From Dioscorea cayenensis subsp. rotundata (taxonomy: Eukaryota > Streptophyta > Magnoliopsida > Dioscoreales > Dioscoreaceae): a DNA stretch of 64,000 nucleotides. Position 1 is the first letter of the stretch. Each line of letters begins with the position of its first letter. The position numbers and the translations under genes were made by a program. The DNA lies in the NCBI RefSeq assembly GCF_009730915.1, contig NC_052488.1:15664366-15728365 (forward strand), in the 5' to 3' direction. The notes under the pieces are model-generated. The model saw only the letters and a list, made by a program, of their open reading frames with translations. It was not told where the DNA came from and searched no databases. Shown here piece by piece: positions 24,221 to 35,690 of the stretch.

Positions 24221-26487
24221 ATGTCAACAAATGAAAGTATTCCTCTCATTCCAGTCGGATTTGAATTACAAGAGTCAACTCCTACTCCAATGGAGGCTGA
24301 AAATCCACATAGTCCAGTTGTAGTGTCTATTGAAGCTTCTGATATTCAAACTGCCAATGAAGGAAAATCCAATCTAAAACTCAGCGATGTTTGGCAAACT
24401 TTTACCAAGAAGACAGTGAATGGGATTATTAAAACTAAATGTAAGCATTTCAAGAAGTTGTTGGTGGGCGGTGCAAAGATGGGAACAAATCATTTACGCC
24501 ACCATTCAAAAGCATGTACTAGGAGATACAGTATATATGGACATAAGACAAAAGATATTGACAAAAGATGTTATGACTAAAGATCTCAAAAGTCAAGCCT
24601 TTGATCAAGATGTGGCAAGAAATAAGTTGGCTTCAATGATCGCAATTCATGATTATCCTCTCTCTATGGTTGATCATCACACTTTTCAGGAGTTTTATAG
24701 TTCTCTACAATAGTTGTTCAAGTGTCCAACATGCAATACTATCAAAAGTGACATTTTGAAGCTATATAAGCTTGAAAAAGCAAAAGCAATCAAGTTTCTA
24801 GAGAAAAATGAGAGTAGAATAACTAACATGTGGACTTTAAGCAACAAAAAAAAAAGAATTTATGGTGGTTACCGCACATTTCATTAATAACTTGTGGATA
24901 TTACAAAGTCAACTTTTGGGATATGTTTTATGACTTATTAAATAAATAATTAATTATCTAGTCAATTTTTACTTACAATGTTACATGCTTTTGTAAATAG
25001 GTTTATTTATGTGCCATGTCCTCATACTAGTCAAGTGTTAGCTCAAGTGTTGGTTGAATGTATGTTGGATTGGAATATTGACCGAAAATTAACGTTATTA
25101 CGGTTGACAATTGTTCTACTAATGATGCTATGATTGTTGAGGTTAAAAATAAGTTGTAAGAAAATCATTTGATATTGTTTGGTTGTTTCTTGCATATGCG
25201 TTGTTGTGCACACACTCCGAATATAATTGTTAAACATGGTTTAAATGTTATTAAGGATGGGATTGAGAATATTAGAGATAGTGTTTTTTATTGGTCTGTT
25301 GCACCTAAAAGGGTTGAGAGAATTGAAGAAACTGCAAAACAATTGAAGTTCTCAAATATAAAAAAATTGATTTTAGATTGCCCAATGAGATGGAACTCCA
25401 CATATATGAGTTAGAAATTGCTATTGTCTATAAGTGATTTTTTTTTAAGGGAACATGAATCTCAATACCAATGTTTGCCAAATGAGACTAATTGGGAGTT
25501 TGCTAAGAAAATATGTGAGAAGCTAAAAATGTTTTACACAGTTACTGAAATCTTTTCTTGCACAAAATATCCAACTGCAAATTTGTTATTTAGAAAAGTT
25601 TGTCAAATAAAGATAGCTTTGAACCAATGGTACTTGGATGATGATGATGATGTTATGATTAGTAAAATGACTATGTTGATGATGGAGAAGTATGACAAGT
25701 ATTGGGGTGCAGTACATGGAATGATGGCAATTGCTTCAATTTTAGATCTTCATCACAAATTTGATACAATTGGATTTTATTTCTCCAAGATATTTCGTTC
25801 ATAATATGATGAGAAAGTTGAGAAAATTTGAGATATTCTATTTGAGTTGTTGAAGGCTTATGATACCTCTAAGGATAAGAGTGCTATAGAGAGTAATGTT
25901 TCTTCAAAAGAAGCTAATGCTGCCAATGACCTTTGGGTCTATTGGTACACGGGTCGCCGATAGAGCTCTCACCGAGTGGTGAGAGTTCGATTCTCGGCTG
26001 AGGGCACATTTCTGGGAGTTGTGAATAGTGGTTGTGTATGGGTGGTTCCAGCGCCCACGTGAGCGCGGCCCCATCCCCATTTATTCCACCGAGGCTTGTG
26101 CACGTCCCTGGGTCTTTAGTGGGTTCGCCCCGCTCCTCTTTCCCAAAAAAAAAAAAAGAAGCCAATGCTAATCTTGATGAGGAAGAGTTTTTAGCATTTA
26201 GGCAAAGAATGAAAAAGGTTAAAGTAACAGTGATGACAGAGTTAGATCATTATCTTGAAGATGATGCGATGATTGATTCAAAAACAGACTTCGATGTTTT
26301 GGTATGGTGGAAGGTAAATGGGATGAAGTTTCTGACCCTGTAGGCTATTACGAGAAATATTCTTGCCATTCCTATATCCACAGTTGCTTCAAAGTCTGCT
26401 TTTAGCATGAGTGGAAAAATGTTGACTCCTCATCTAAGTCGTCTTCAGCCAAATACCATTGAGGCATTGATGTGTACACAAAATTGA
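24221..26487 (+). pseudogene. hAT transposase pseudogene (Ac/Tag-like)
   Basis: A BED-type zinc finger remains near 24380-24530 (VWQTFTKK, then KCKHFKKLL...HLRHHSKAC). The second cysteine of the first pair is replaced by Phe. The middle RNase-H-like part is spread over frames at about 25000-25800, including CCAHTPNIIVKHGL, PMRWNSTYM and KYDKYWGAVHGMMAIASILDLHHKF. The C-terminal dimerisation motif is at 26345-26485 (LAIPISTVASKSAFSMSGK). The SINE at 25922-26153 falls within the coding region between the core and the dimerisation part. Stops and frame shifts preclude a product. Confidence 0.85.
25922..26153 (+). mobile_element. tRNA-derived SINE nested in the hAT transposase
   Basis: Flanked by a 16-bp duplication, AAAAGAAGCTAATGCT at 25906-25921 and the same with one C/T change at 26154-26169. 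The head has a box A-like CTATTGGTACACGG and a box B-like GAGTTCGATTCTCGGC (about 25985-26000), and the element ends in a poly-A tail. It differs from the SINE at 21781, so two families are present. Confidence 0.8.
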
Positions 26488-27606
26488 TTATTAGGATATC
26501 CTCCATGTATATTATTTATTATTTTATTTGTATATAAATTATTGTTGATCTTGTAGTTAACATTTTGCTATTATTGTAGGAGCTGAAACTTTTGATGATC
26601 TAGCTGAGAATTTGGACGATTCAAAAGATCTAGACAGTATAAGTATTGTATCTTTTTAATTTATTTTCATTATTTTCCATACCGATTACATTGTTTATTT
26701 ATTTCACTTGTTTTTTTTGTTAGAATCGTTGGATACAAATGATGTAAGCATTGGTGGATTTAGCTCTGGAAGATTTTTCACATATAAATAGTAATTGTGT
26801 AACTAATATTTTTCCTTGAATTTAATGATAGTTTGATCATATTACTTGATATATATTTGTAGGTACTTGCCTTCATATAGTCAATCGTATCAAGGACATT
26901 TTAATGTCATTTTTATTACTTTTTGTAATATGTTATGTAGCTTTGAATTTATGTACATATGTTTAAATACTGTATTGTAATGGATTATGAATTTTATTAT
27001 TATTATAAATTTAATTCGGTAATTTGAACAACCGGCAAGCGGGTATCATGCGGGTAAGTGTAAAGGTATGATTTTTTTCCCTGGAGGATACGTGTAAGGG
27101 TACGAGTATTGGGTAGGGGTTACAAGTACAGGTAAGAGTTACCCATTGCCATCTCTAGAAAACATTGTTTTCACAAACATACGTTTCATTATTGTAAATC
27201 TGCTCGTTCTAAAATGCAGTTATTTTTTCTTTTTATTAAAATTATATTTATTTTGCCTCTTAAACTTGACAAATTCATTTGTTTTAGTCATTTAATCTAG
27301 TGCGGACCATTTTATTTAAAAAAAACATTTTCAAGTAATATATATAGTATGAGAGGTAACTACATAACATCTACCTACATCGATAATTCAAGTGTTGTAT
27401 ATGCTATTAATTAATTAGTCCGATATCTTCATCAGTTGGAAATTGGGTAAGTAAAGAAAATTTTTGTTTAATTAAATCCAAATTTCTAAAACTATAAATA
27501 TATAGTAAAAATATCCAAATTCTACAAATGGAACGGATTCAATGGAGTTGTTGGAACTATATCTATATTATATCTAAAATTATATTTAACGGATAATACA
27601 TCAAAG

Positions 27607-27677
27607 GCGCATCTGGTGTAGTGGTATCATAGTACCCTCCCACGGTACTGACCGGGGTTCGATTCCCCGGATGCGCA
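27607..27677 (+). tRNA. trnG-CCC: tRNA-Gly (anticodon CCC)
   Basis: A 71-nt cloverleaf. The acceptor arms are GCGCATC and GATGCGC with discriminator A. The D arm is in GGTGTAGTGGTATC. The anticodon stem GTACC/GGTAC encloses the loop CTCCCAC, giving anticodon CCC. The T arm is CCGGGGTTCGATTCCCCGG. Internal Pol III boxes A (TGGTGTAGTGG) and B (GGTTCGATTCC) are intact, and a TTTTT terminator follows within about 25 bp. There is no intron. It is a nuclear-type cytosolic tRNA. Confidence 0.96.
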
Positions 27678-28111
27678 TGCATTACCCCAGCTTCCTTTTT
27701 ATCTCTAATTATGATTTTTTCTCGCTACATATCACGCATCATCATATCAACCTTGTAAATTTAAAATATAATATATTTATTTATTTTCAAAACCCATCTC
27801 AACAAGCACTTTGTTACAAACTTACAAAATATGAATTAATAAAATAAAAATAAAAGGGAGAATTAAACAAAACGTTAATATACACTTTTATTGCAACATA
27901 TAACAATTTATCTCATTTACAAGTATTTTACTTATTTACTTTGCCTAACAAAGTTCATATTATTCCACATATATATATATATATATATATCAAACTAAAC
28001 AAATCTACTTTTTTTAATCCACAAATAAATAAAAAATAAAATCTAAACGCCTGAAATACCACCAGTGCACCATGCAAAACTAACTTTAACTGTGGGAAAA
28101 ATGAAACCGAG

Positions 28112-29122
28112 TCATGGCGAGTCACAGTCCAAGTCAACCAACAGTTCCCGGACGGCGAGCTCCGGCGATGCTCGGTCCTTCCCGGAGACGAAAGGGTGAT
28201 CGAGGAGCTGCGCCACCGTCCACCTCTTCGCCGCATCCTTCTGCAAGCACTGCGACACGAAGTCCCTCAGCTCCGGTGAGGCCTCGACCGAATCAGGAAT
28301 CGCCGGCGTCTCACCGAAGCATATCGCCCACATGAGCGCCGCCCAATCCGGCCTCTCTCCTTGCGGAAGCAACGGGAACCTACCCATCCCCAGCTCCATT
28401 ATCGTCAGCCCTAAACCCCAAATGTCCCCGGCGTAGCCATCGTAGCCGGCGCCGCCTTGCGCCGCGGGATTGAACCTCTCTGGGCTCATGTACGCGCAGG
28501 TGCCGACGTAGGAGACGCACTTGTCTAGAGCTCGCCGGACGATCTTGCCGACTCCGAAGTCGGCGATCTTGACCTCCCCGGCGGCGTTGATGAGGAGATT
28601 CGAAGGTTTGATGTCTCGGTGAGCGATTTGGAGGGAGTGGAGGTAGGAGAGACCAAGGAGAGCCTGGCGAGCGATGGCCGAGAGAGCGGGTTCAGGGATC
28701 GGTTGGGCTTGGCGGCGGAGTTGGAGCGAATCGAGGGACCCGAAATCCATGAGCTCGAGGAGAACGGCGACGTCACCGGATGGGGCGGGGAGGACGCCGT
28801 GGCAGCGCACGACAGAGGGGTGATCGGCGGCGCGCCTCAGGATCTCGACCTCTCTGGCGGCGTGGCGGCGGGATTGAGGATCGCCGGCGTTGAGGACTTT
28901 GAGGGCGTAGATGGCGGCGGTGATGCGGTGGCATACCTTGTAGACAATGCCGCCATTGCCATGGCCAAGGACTTCGAGCTTATCGAAGTCTGAGAAATGG
29001 TGCTCTGATGAAGACGCCGGAGGCGGCAGCGGAGGGAGGTGGAGTCGTGATCCACGGCCATCGGCGGGGAGACCTAAGGGTAGGGTTAGTTGCGGGAGTC
29101 TTCGTTCTCGCACTGCTGCCAT
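28112..29122 (-). CDS. MKK9: MAP kinase kinase, group D (MKK7/MKK9-like)
   Basis: An intronless 336-aa dual-specificity MAPK kinase. I start at 29122 (MAAVRERRLPQLTLPL) because this aligns with the MKK9 N-terminus and forms the MAPK docking site (basic residues followed by L-x-L); an upstream in-frame ATG at 29209 would add 29 unconserved residues. Kinase features: Gly loop GHGNGGIV (53-60), Lys75 in YALK, HRDIKPSN (168-175), DFG (188-190), GTCAYMSPERF (207-217) and GDIWGLGLT (232-240). The plant MAPKK activation site is S/T-x5-S/T. Here the first position is Ala198 while the second, Ser204, is kept. The gene is very GC-rich against AT-rich flanks. Family role: phosphorylates MPK3/MPK6-type kinases in stress, ethylene and senescence signalling. 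MKK10-like family members also have altered activation loops. Confidence 0.93.
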   Translation of the reverse strand: MAAVRERRLPQLTLPLGLPADGRGSRLHLPPLPPPASSSEHHFSDFDKLEVLGHGNGGIVYKVCHRITAAIYALKVLNAGDPQSRRHAAREVEILRRAADHPSVVRCHGVLPAPSGDVAVLLELMDFGSLDSLQLRRQAQPIPEPALSAIARQALLGLSYLHSLQIAHRDIKPSNLLINAAGEVKIADFGVGKIVRRALDKCVSYVGTCAYMSPERFNPAAQGGAGYDGYAGDIWGLGLTIMELGMGRFPLLPQGERPDWAALMWAICFGETPAIPDSVEASPELRDFVSQCLQKDAAKRWTVAQLLDHPFVSGKDRASPELAVRELLVDLDCDSP

Positions 29123-29127
29123 GAGAA

Positions 29128-29142
29128 TTAGGGTTAGGGTTT
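29128..29142 (-). promoter_or_regulatory. Double telo-box in the MKK leader
   Basis: The minus strand reads AAACCCTAACCCTAA, ending 5 bp before the MKK start codon. Telo-boxes (AAACCCTAA) occur in plant promoters and leaders and are bound by TRB/Myb-type proteins. A TATA-like TATTTAA lies on the minus strand at 29181-29187, so the box would fall in a short 5' leader. Function here is inferred. Confidence 0.4.
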
Positions 29143-29907
29143 CGCTCCGATTTGAAGAAAGACAGGGTGAGTGAGAGCTCTTAAATATTGCGCGCTTGAA
29201 AGGAAGCACGAGGAGCCCTGAAAGTGCATATGATTACCTCCCGGTGAGAATAGAGAAACTATTTGCATTGAGAAATGAGAGTTAAAAGAGTTCGCTTTCG
29301 GTGTTATTGGGAGTGATTGTTTAGGGCGGTGAGTTAACTAGAAGGTAACGGTAAACTGGGCAAAAGGAGGGAACGTAGGGAAGCGGTGACGGCGGAGAAG
29401 GGAGCTAGAAGAAGGGGGGATTAGGGGTAGTCTGGGAATAGGGAAAGTTTATGCTTTGAGAGTCGTGGTAAGAGTTGAACGGTGGAGATTAGTGGAGTAT
29501 TTAATGGATGTGGAGTCAAGTGGGTGTTGTGATGAACTATAACCAGACACTAAAAATCAGCATCACAAGTCCCCTCATAGCGTGCATGCATATAATTTTA
29601 TTTGTTTATTTATTTATTTATTTTTGTATATATGTTCATGCATGGCGGTTAATTTTCATCTTATTTCATTATTTTGATGTTGATTTATTGATATATTTAT
29701 TTTTAATAATATGGATAAATTACTACATACATCATATGCATATACTAAATTCTCAACTATATTATAAAAAATTGAACCCTCAACCTTCTGCATGGGAGAC
29801 AATTTTTTAAAAAAACAAATAAATAACAAACACTCCTTTTTTTTTAAAAAAAAAAAAGCTATGGGCATAGGCGATAAGTAACCCCAATTTTATAGTTATT
29901 ACATGTA
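29143..29907. other. Upstream region of the MKK gene
   Basis: The first 350 bp or so are G-rich on the plus strand and probably hold the MKK promoter. Beyond 29550 the DNA becomes AT-rich with (TTTA)n near 29597-29623. No other gene is seen. Confidence 0.45.
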
Positions 29908-29915
29908 TACCCACC

Positions 29916-30522
29916 CAATGGCGGAGCCACGTGGTGAAGAAGGGGGCAATTGCTCCCCTTATAATTTGAGAATAAGTTAATTTAATATTAATTTAATTAA
30001 TTGATGTCCTAATTACACACATCTATTTTACAATTGACTATTTAGTTCTTTATTACCTAAAAATAAAAAGAGACTAGTCTTATTTTATCCAATGATGAAG
30101 CTGTGACTTCTGTTTGATTAAAAATTAAATTTATTTAATATTTATTTATTTCTGTATTTATTTAATGTCTTAAATTTAGCTCTAATTTTACCAATTTCAA
30201 CTGCATTTGTTGAGAGGGTTTTCGCTGCAATGAAAATTGTGAAAACTCAACCACGTAATAGAATTGGTGATCAATTGTTGCTTAGTGGCATACATCGAGA
30301 AAAATTTCTTTGATTATATTGATATATAATTAAACAATTATTCATTACTTTCAAAATATTAAAACTCGTAGGGACAATTGTGAATTTGCTTTGTTGATGA
30401 TTTGTAGTACTTATTTATGTAAAAGACTTATTTAAAAAATGATTATTAATTTTGATTATAGTTGAACTTTTATTTATTAAGTTTCATTTGCCCCTTTGTC
30501 TATGATTTCTAGCTCCCCACTA
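29916..30522 (+). mobile_element. Short hAT deletion derivative
   Basis: A perfect 8-bp duplication TACCCACC (29908-29915 and 30523-30530) surrounds a 607-bp element with imperfect terminal inverted repeats, CAATGGCGGAGCCA on the left and the complement of TAGTGGGGAGCTA on the right. It keeps the 3' end of a transposase gene (30182-30313) and has lost the rest. Confidence 0.88.
30182..30313 (+). pseudogene. C-terminal remnant of a hAT transposase
   Basis: An open stretch of 43 codons ending at TGA 30311-30313 reads LPISTAFVERVFAAMKIVKT...RNRIGDQLL. This fits the C-terminal dimerisation motif (PIS-A-VER-FSAMK) of TTF-finger hAT transposases. The ATG-less stretch cannot make a transposase. Confidence 0.8.
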
Positions 30523-30530
30523 TACCCACC

Positions 30531-33500
30531 TATGATATTTTTAAAATACTGAAATAAAATACTAAAAATAACAACTATATTTTTACTTAATCCAAAAATG
30601 GACTTTTAGTTGAATTCCTTAAGATCAAATTTGACTGATATTTATTTAGTTAATTTATTTTTATTTTTTCAATATTTATTTTACATGTATATATATGATA
30701 TAGATATTTTCAAATATCTTTATTTTTTTTTTTGTTGGATGGCAATAATATTATTGAAGAGAGGTAATATTATGTTTATATGATTTTTTTTTTAAAGATT
30801 AATCTCAAGTTTAAGATGTGTAAATAATTTCTAATGTTTTACGAAAGAGAACTTACTATGATTTTTTTACCATGTATGCAAACAGTTATAAGTTCTGTGG
30901 TAGCAATGCAAATTTAATATTTTCTCATCTTAAATTATAATGTAAAATATTAAAAATGAGTTGCTTTTTATCTTCTTGTAAATCATTAATGGATTTTAAC
31001 TACCCTTACATTTAATGAAAGTGAAATCAAATTTTAAGATAAGATTCTAAAAAGCATTCAATGTAAAAAGAAAAAAGTTAGGACAAAAAAGAGCATCGTT
31101 GCATTAAATTCATTAAAGTTGTAGTATTATTTATTTATTTGTTTGTTTGTTTATTTATTTAGGACTCTAATGTTGGTGCTTATGAGGTTCCATTAATTAG
31201 AGAATATTTCGAATAATTTTGCATTGCCGTGACTCCATGGATTAGCTCACTTTCCATGAATGAACTTGGTCTAGTTACAAGTTGGAAGTAAGTTGGATTG
31301 GGTCAAGTTAAGCATGATTTATTAATTAAAGTAGTGCACTTGGTTTTATAAAAGGACTAGAGTTTTGAGGTTTGATGCAACTCAATTGGGAATGGTTTTT
31401 CTTTTAAGAGAAAATTACTCATATACCTTGTAATAATGAACAATTACTAATATACTCTCATAACAAAATCATATTTATTTATATTTATGAATAACACAAA
31501 GGATTTTTAATTATTTATATATTTTTAAGGTTGAAAATCAATTTATAAATTTGAAAAAAAAAATATAGATTGAATTTTTTTTTCTCTCAAAATAAATAAA
31601 GAGAAGAAGTTGAAGAATAATTTAGCTTTTATAATAAATTTTAAGCTAATGTTTGATTTAGGAGGTATATTAACAAATAAGAATGACGCATAAAGATATA
31701 TAATTAACTATCATTTTTATATGAGTATAAAACAAATCCTCTTTGTTTTTTTCTAAGTATTTTTATGTATAGTAGTTTTATTATTTTGTATTTGTACTAG
31801 GGTCCTTCAAAGAGATTAGGAACATGGAACTAGATTTTTTGTCCAAACAAAAAGGAAGATGGGGATTAAATTCAAGAAAGGACATAGATAGAGACGAATG
31901 AGGAATATCCTCCTGCCAAATCACCGTTCCCCAAATCATTTAATTCAAATTATATATATATAAAAGGTTAAAAAAAACCATATGTCTATTTAATTATTGA
32001 ATAATGATTATATAAACGTTATTGTAGAAAAACAACTAAATAATACCCTAGACTTGTGCTACCTATATGATGTCCTAATCTTTAATTATTTTTGAAATTT
32101 GTTTATTAAACTTTTTATGAAATATTATAGTTAATAATTTATTTTCAAAAAAGGTGTTTTAACAATGAATGAGAAAATGGTGAATCTCCAAACTCGGGTG
32201 GTCCTCCTTGGTACAAGACGGAAAAAAATCTATCCCCTATCTAAAGTGAAGATGGCGATGAAAAAAAATATATAAAATCGAGATCGAGAACCGAAATATA
32301 TCCTCGGCATGTTCTTACCCCATTAACAACTCTAAAATGAGTTGATCAGTTTTATTTTATTTATTATTTATTTATTTTTTTTTTGTTGCATTCATTTGAG
32401 CTATTCAAACATCTGCCACTTCAACTAACCAAACAAACTTCCCACCAATTGTTTGAAATAATATTTTAATTCTAATTTTCTTTTTTCCTTTTCTTCTAGG
32501 CTTCAACACAAAGAAACATAAATTGTTAGATTTTACATAAAATTTTAAAAATTTAGAAAAATATTTTTCCAATTTTATCAAAACTTCACTTAAAAAATAA
32601 ATTAAGCTCGCGATCATACTCGCTAGTTCAACCATCAATTATGTTTAAAGTATAATATTTATTATAAATGATAGCCTTTTATATTATAATATATATCAAA
32701 TCAAGTTTTGTTAATTTCAAAGATCAGTTTGAAATTAATTTTTACCTGTTAATTTGTTAAACAATCAAATCAATGATATCAGTGAATTAAGTGTATATCC
32801 CTAAAAATTCACTGGAGCAATTACATACCCCCAATTATACCATTAAAATTTGATATATATATATATACCATATATATCCCAATGGTACGTACACTATCAA
32901 GATATATTATTATATGTTAAATGACAAAAAAGAAAAAGGCAAACATAGATACCTAATAAAACTTTTTTTATTATATTTTAATAAAAATTAATATGTCTGA
33001 GATCATTTGGGGATTTAAATAAAATTCTATTTTTATTATTATAAAAATTAATATTTATATAATTTGTAATATATTTTAATGGTGTCTGTCAATGCGTAAG
33101 AAAGGTATGTACAAAAGCATATAAAATTTTTTTAAGAGATATATATGGCAGTATTAAGTTTTATTCAAAAATATACATGTAATTAGGTGAATTTTAAAAG
33201 ACAAAAAATCCAACCAAAAGCAATTTTTTTTTTATTTCATATCTCAATTATAAAAACACAAATAATTAAAACATATAGTTTATAGCAAACCATGTATTAA
33301 ACTTTGCGGAAATAAAAATTGTTGATCCAAATTAAGAATGGATTTGATAGATGTAATGTTACATTTGTTGGGTTTCAGATAAACCCCAACAACATTCAAC
33401 TTGTCCTTGATTTGTACCTGTATCAAGTGGCAACCATTTTACTTAATGCTTGAAGTACTTAATGTAGTAATATGCCAATCAAAGTAATAAGTGTACCAAA

Positions 33501-33849
33501 TAAAAGTTGAAGTTTGATGATGATTGAAAATATTGATTAGTTGAAGCATGAGATGAAGGTCTATTGTTTACAAGCTGGAGGCAAACTGTGGCACTAAATG
33601 CACCCTCATATCTCTATCCAAACAACCAACTAGTTTCATAAATATCTTTGGAAAATTTATATAGACACCCCTTGAAAAAGCAAAATTGGATTTATATCTA
33701 TTCATTTGCTTACGTAACCAAAAAAATCATCAATAAATGCGTTGAGTGTGGGTGTGATTTTTTTTCTGAGGAAGAGAAAAAAAAAACTGAAATTTGTATA
33801 TATATTTAAAATGTATATTTACACTTATAATCATGCAGATTAGTAGAAT
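30531..33849. other. AT-rich intergenic DNA
   Basis: No gene or bounded mobile element recognised. Simple repeats include (TTTA/TTTG)n near 31128-31160. The stretch 32190-32330 is slightly richer in GC and may be a decayed transposon end, but no duplication was found. Confidence 0.45.
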
Positions 33850-33851
33850 TT

Positions 33852-33910
33852 TAACAACAACAATTACCAAACATTAATCCCAACTATTTAGGGTTGCCAA
33901 TGGATTGAGA
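33852..33910 (-). mobile_element. Tail of an RTE-type LINE (truncated)
   Basis: ACAACAACAAT followed by CCAAACATTAATCCCAACTA and TAGGGTTGCCAATGGATT resembles the antisense of the common plant 3' tail in which (TTG)n follows a TAGTTGGGATTAAGG motif. This marks the 3' end of RTE-like LINEs. The body appears to be missing and no duplication was identified. Confidence 0.45.
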
Positions 33911-35274
33911 GGTGAATTAGCACTAGTCCCTATAAAAACTCTTCACAAGTGATAAAAATTTGATTTAAAGATGAGAACACATTTTTGAAAATACTAACAA
34001 TGATTGTTAGTAGGTGATCTCAGCACCCATATATGTATAGGCTGCCCTTACTTGCTACATCGAGAATTGTGCACACTCTTGCCTTTTTTAACAGTATAGC
34101 CGCTCATTTGACAAAAAAATAAATAAATAATAAAAAATAAAATTTGGGGCTGGGTTGGCTACATTAAACTTTTTTCTTCTGTGTTGCTCTATCAAAGACC
34201 AAAGGATTAGATAAACTAAGCACATTTATATTATTACATTAATTATATCTTGGTAAACAATGTTTAAGTCTATACATATATATATATTTTTTGAAAGACT
34301 ATTTAGAAGTAATTTTGTCTTAATTTATCAGAAATAAATGTTGCTCTCTATGTATTCTGAATAAATTTATTTTTTAATCAATTTTTTCGACCTTATAACA
34401 CCCGGTAATGACATCCATCACTTGTGGGAAAATATACATTTATGGTCCATCACTTGTTTTTCAGTGAGATTAAAGTGCAATAATAACGTAAAAATGGAAA
34501 AAAAAATGTAAAAAGTCAGCTTTCTCTTGATCAATAAAATATATATATACAACTGTTATTTTTATATAAATTCATATAACACAATAATTCAGCTTGGTAG
34601 GATATATATAATTTTTCAAAAATACAACCCTTTTAACTCTGGCATATCCCAAAATCCAAAGGATGTGAAAAATTTTGATATTACCCTATACCATTTGATA
34701 GGGGCATACATACATACATACATAATTACAAACTTTGTGGGGTGCATTCATGCAAAAGCCCCACAATATATCTTTCCATGTCATACACCCTTTGCATTAA
34801 CTCCAAATGGTTCAATGTTTCTTCCCCTCCAAACTTTGAAGCATCTCCATCAAATCAATTTTTGATACTTTTGGATTGTCATTAATCACATTAAACATCA
34901 TCCATTGAACTTGTTATGTTGTCTTAGCACTTCCCATGCCATTTGAAAACTTTGCATAGTGTGCACTCAATTAATACCTCTACTTGTTGTGCCTTTTATT
35001 TGCCTTCGTTGGGTCCCATTTTCGTGATTTCATTTAATTTATATTTTCTTGATTCTATATATTATAAAATTATAAATGTATATTATATTCATTCATATAC
35101 CATATGTAGATCAAATTTGTGAAACTTTTAAATTGGTTGACCATTTTTAGAAAAATAAATAAATAATTAATTATTTTGATAAACATGCTCAATTATGAAT
35201 ATAAAGAATACTATAAGCTTAACAAACACCAAGATTTATTTATTTTTAAATAATTTTTAAAGCACTTCAATTAG
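33911..35274. other. Intergenic DNA
   Basis: No recognised gene. It contains (CATA)n near 34707-34722. The ORF at 34527-34865 has no recognisable domain and biased, AT-driven composition. Confidence 0.4.
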
Positions 35275-35283
35275 TTTATATTA

Positions 35284-35620
35284 GGGTAAACAACACAAAT
35301 GGTCACCCACCTATTCGGGTGTTTCTGTTTTAGTCACTCATCTAAAAAAAGTTACGATTCGGTCACCTACATTTGTTATTATGTTTTTTTAGTCAACGAG
35401 CCTTACGACGTTAACAGGGAGCCAACGTGGCTTGCCACGTCACACACTCTTAGCTAAACAAGTTAACACGTGGACTCCCGCCCTTCTTCTCCCTTTTTTT
35501 TAGTGGACATGTATATTATACTTGGCGTGTGAGATAAGTAACACCTTCATCTTCTCTGAAAACGGCTATCTAACCCTTTCTTCTCCATCACAAACCCTAA
35601 TCTGCGCCCCATTGCGCAAT
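35284..35620 (+). repeat. Left terminal inverted repeat of the MULE
   Basis: Matches the reverse complement of 42275-42612 over more than 300 bp with scattered changes and small indels. Shared words include TTCGGGTGTTTCTGTTTTAG and TTCTCCATCAC(A/G)AACCCTAA. It contains AACGTGG and CACGTGG motifs near 35423 and 35468, so it may also serve as a promoter. Confidence 0.9.
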
Positions 35621-35690
35621 GACTGGAGTGGAGACATTGCGAACGGAAAAGAAAGGCTGGTACATATACCTAACATTTCGAGCTCTTATT

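Larger units (their letters stand above)
23112..27157 (+). mobile_element. hAT DNA transposon, degenerate, with a SINE inside
   Basis: An 8-bp target duplication GAAAACAT (23104-23111 and 27158-27165) flanks imperfect terminal inverted repeats, TAAGGATGGAAAT on the left and the complement of TAGAGATGGCAAT on the right. Just inside both ends are many copies of GGGTA-type words (GGGTATACCC, GGTATGGGTAAGGG on the left; GCGGGTAAG, GGGTAGGGGTTAC on the right), typical hAT subterminal repeats. The 4046-bp length is that of an autonomous element, but the transposase is broken in several places. Confidence 0.9.

Noticed and set aside
28525..29061. Several ORFs overlapping the MKK gene on both strands
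   Set aside because: They arise from the high GC content of the kinase coding sequence and show low-complexity protein without domains.
29123..29209. Upstream in-frame ATG of the MKK gene
   Set aside because: The extra 29 residues do not resemble the family, the region contains the telo-box and a TATA-like site, and the start at 29122 matches known N-termini.
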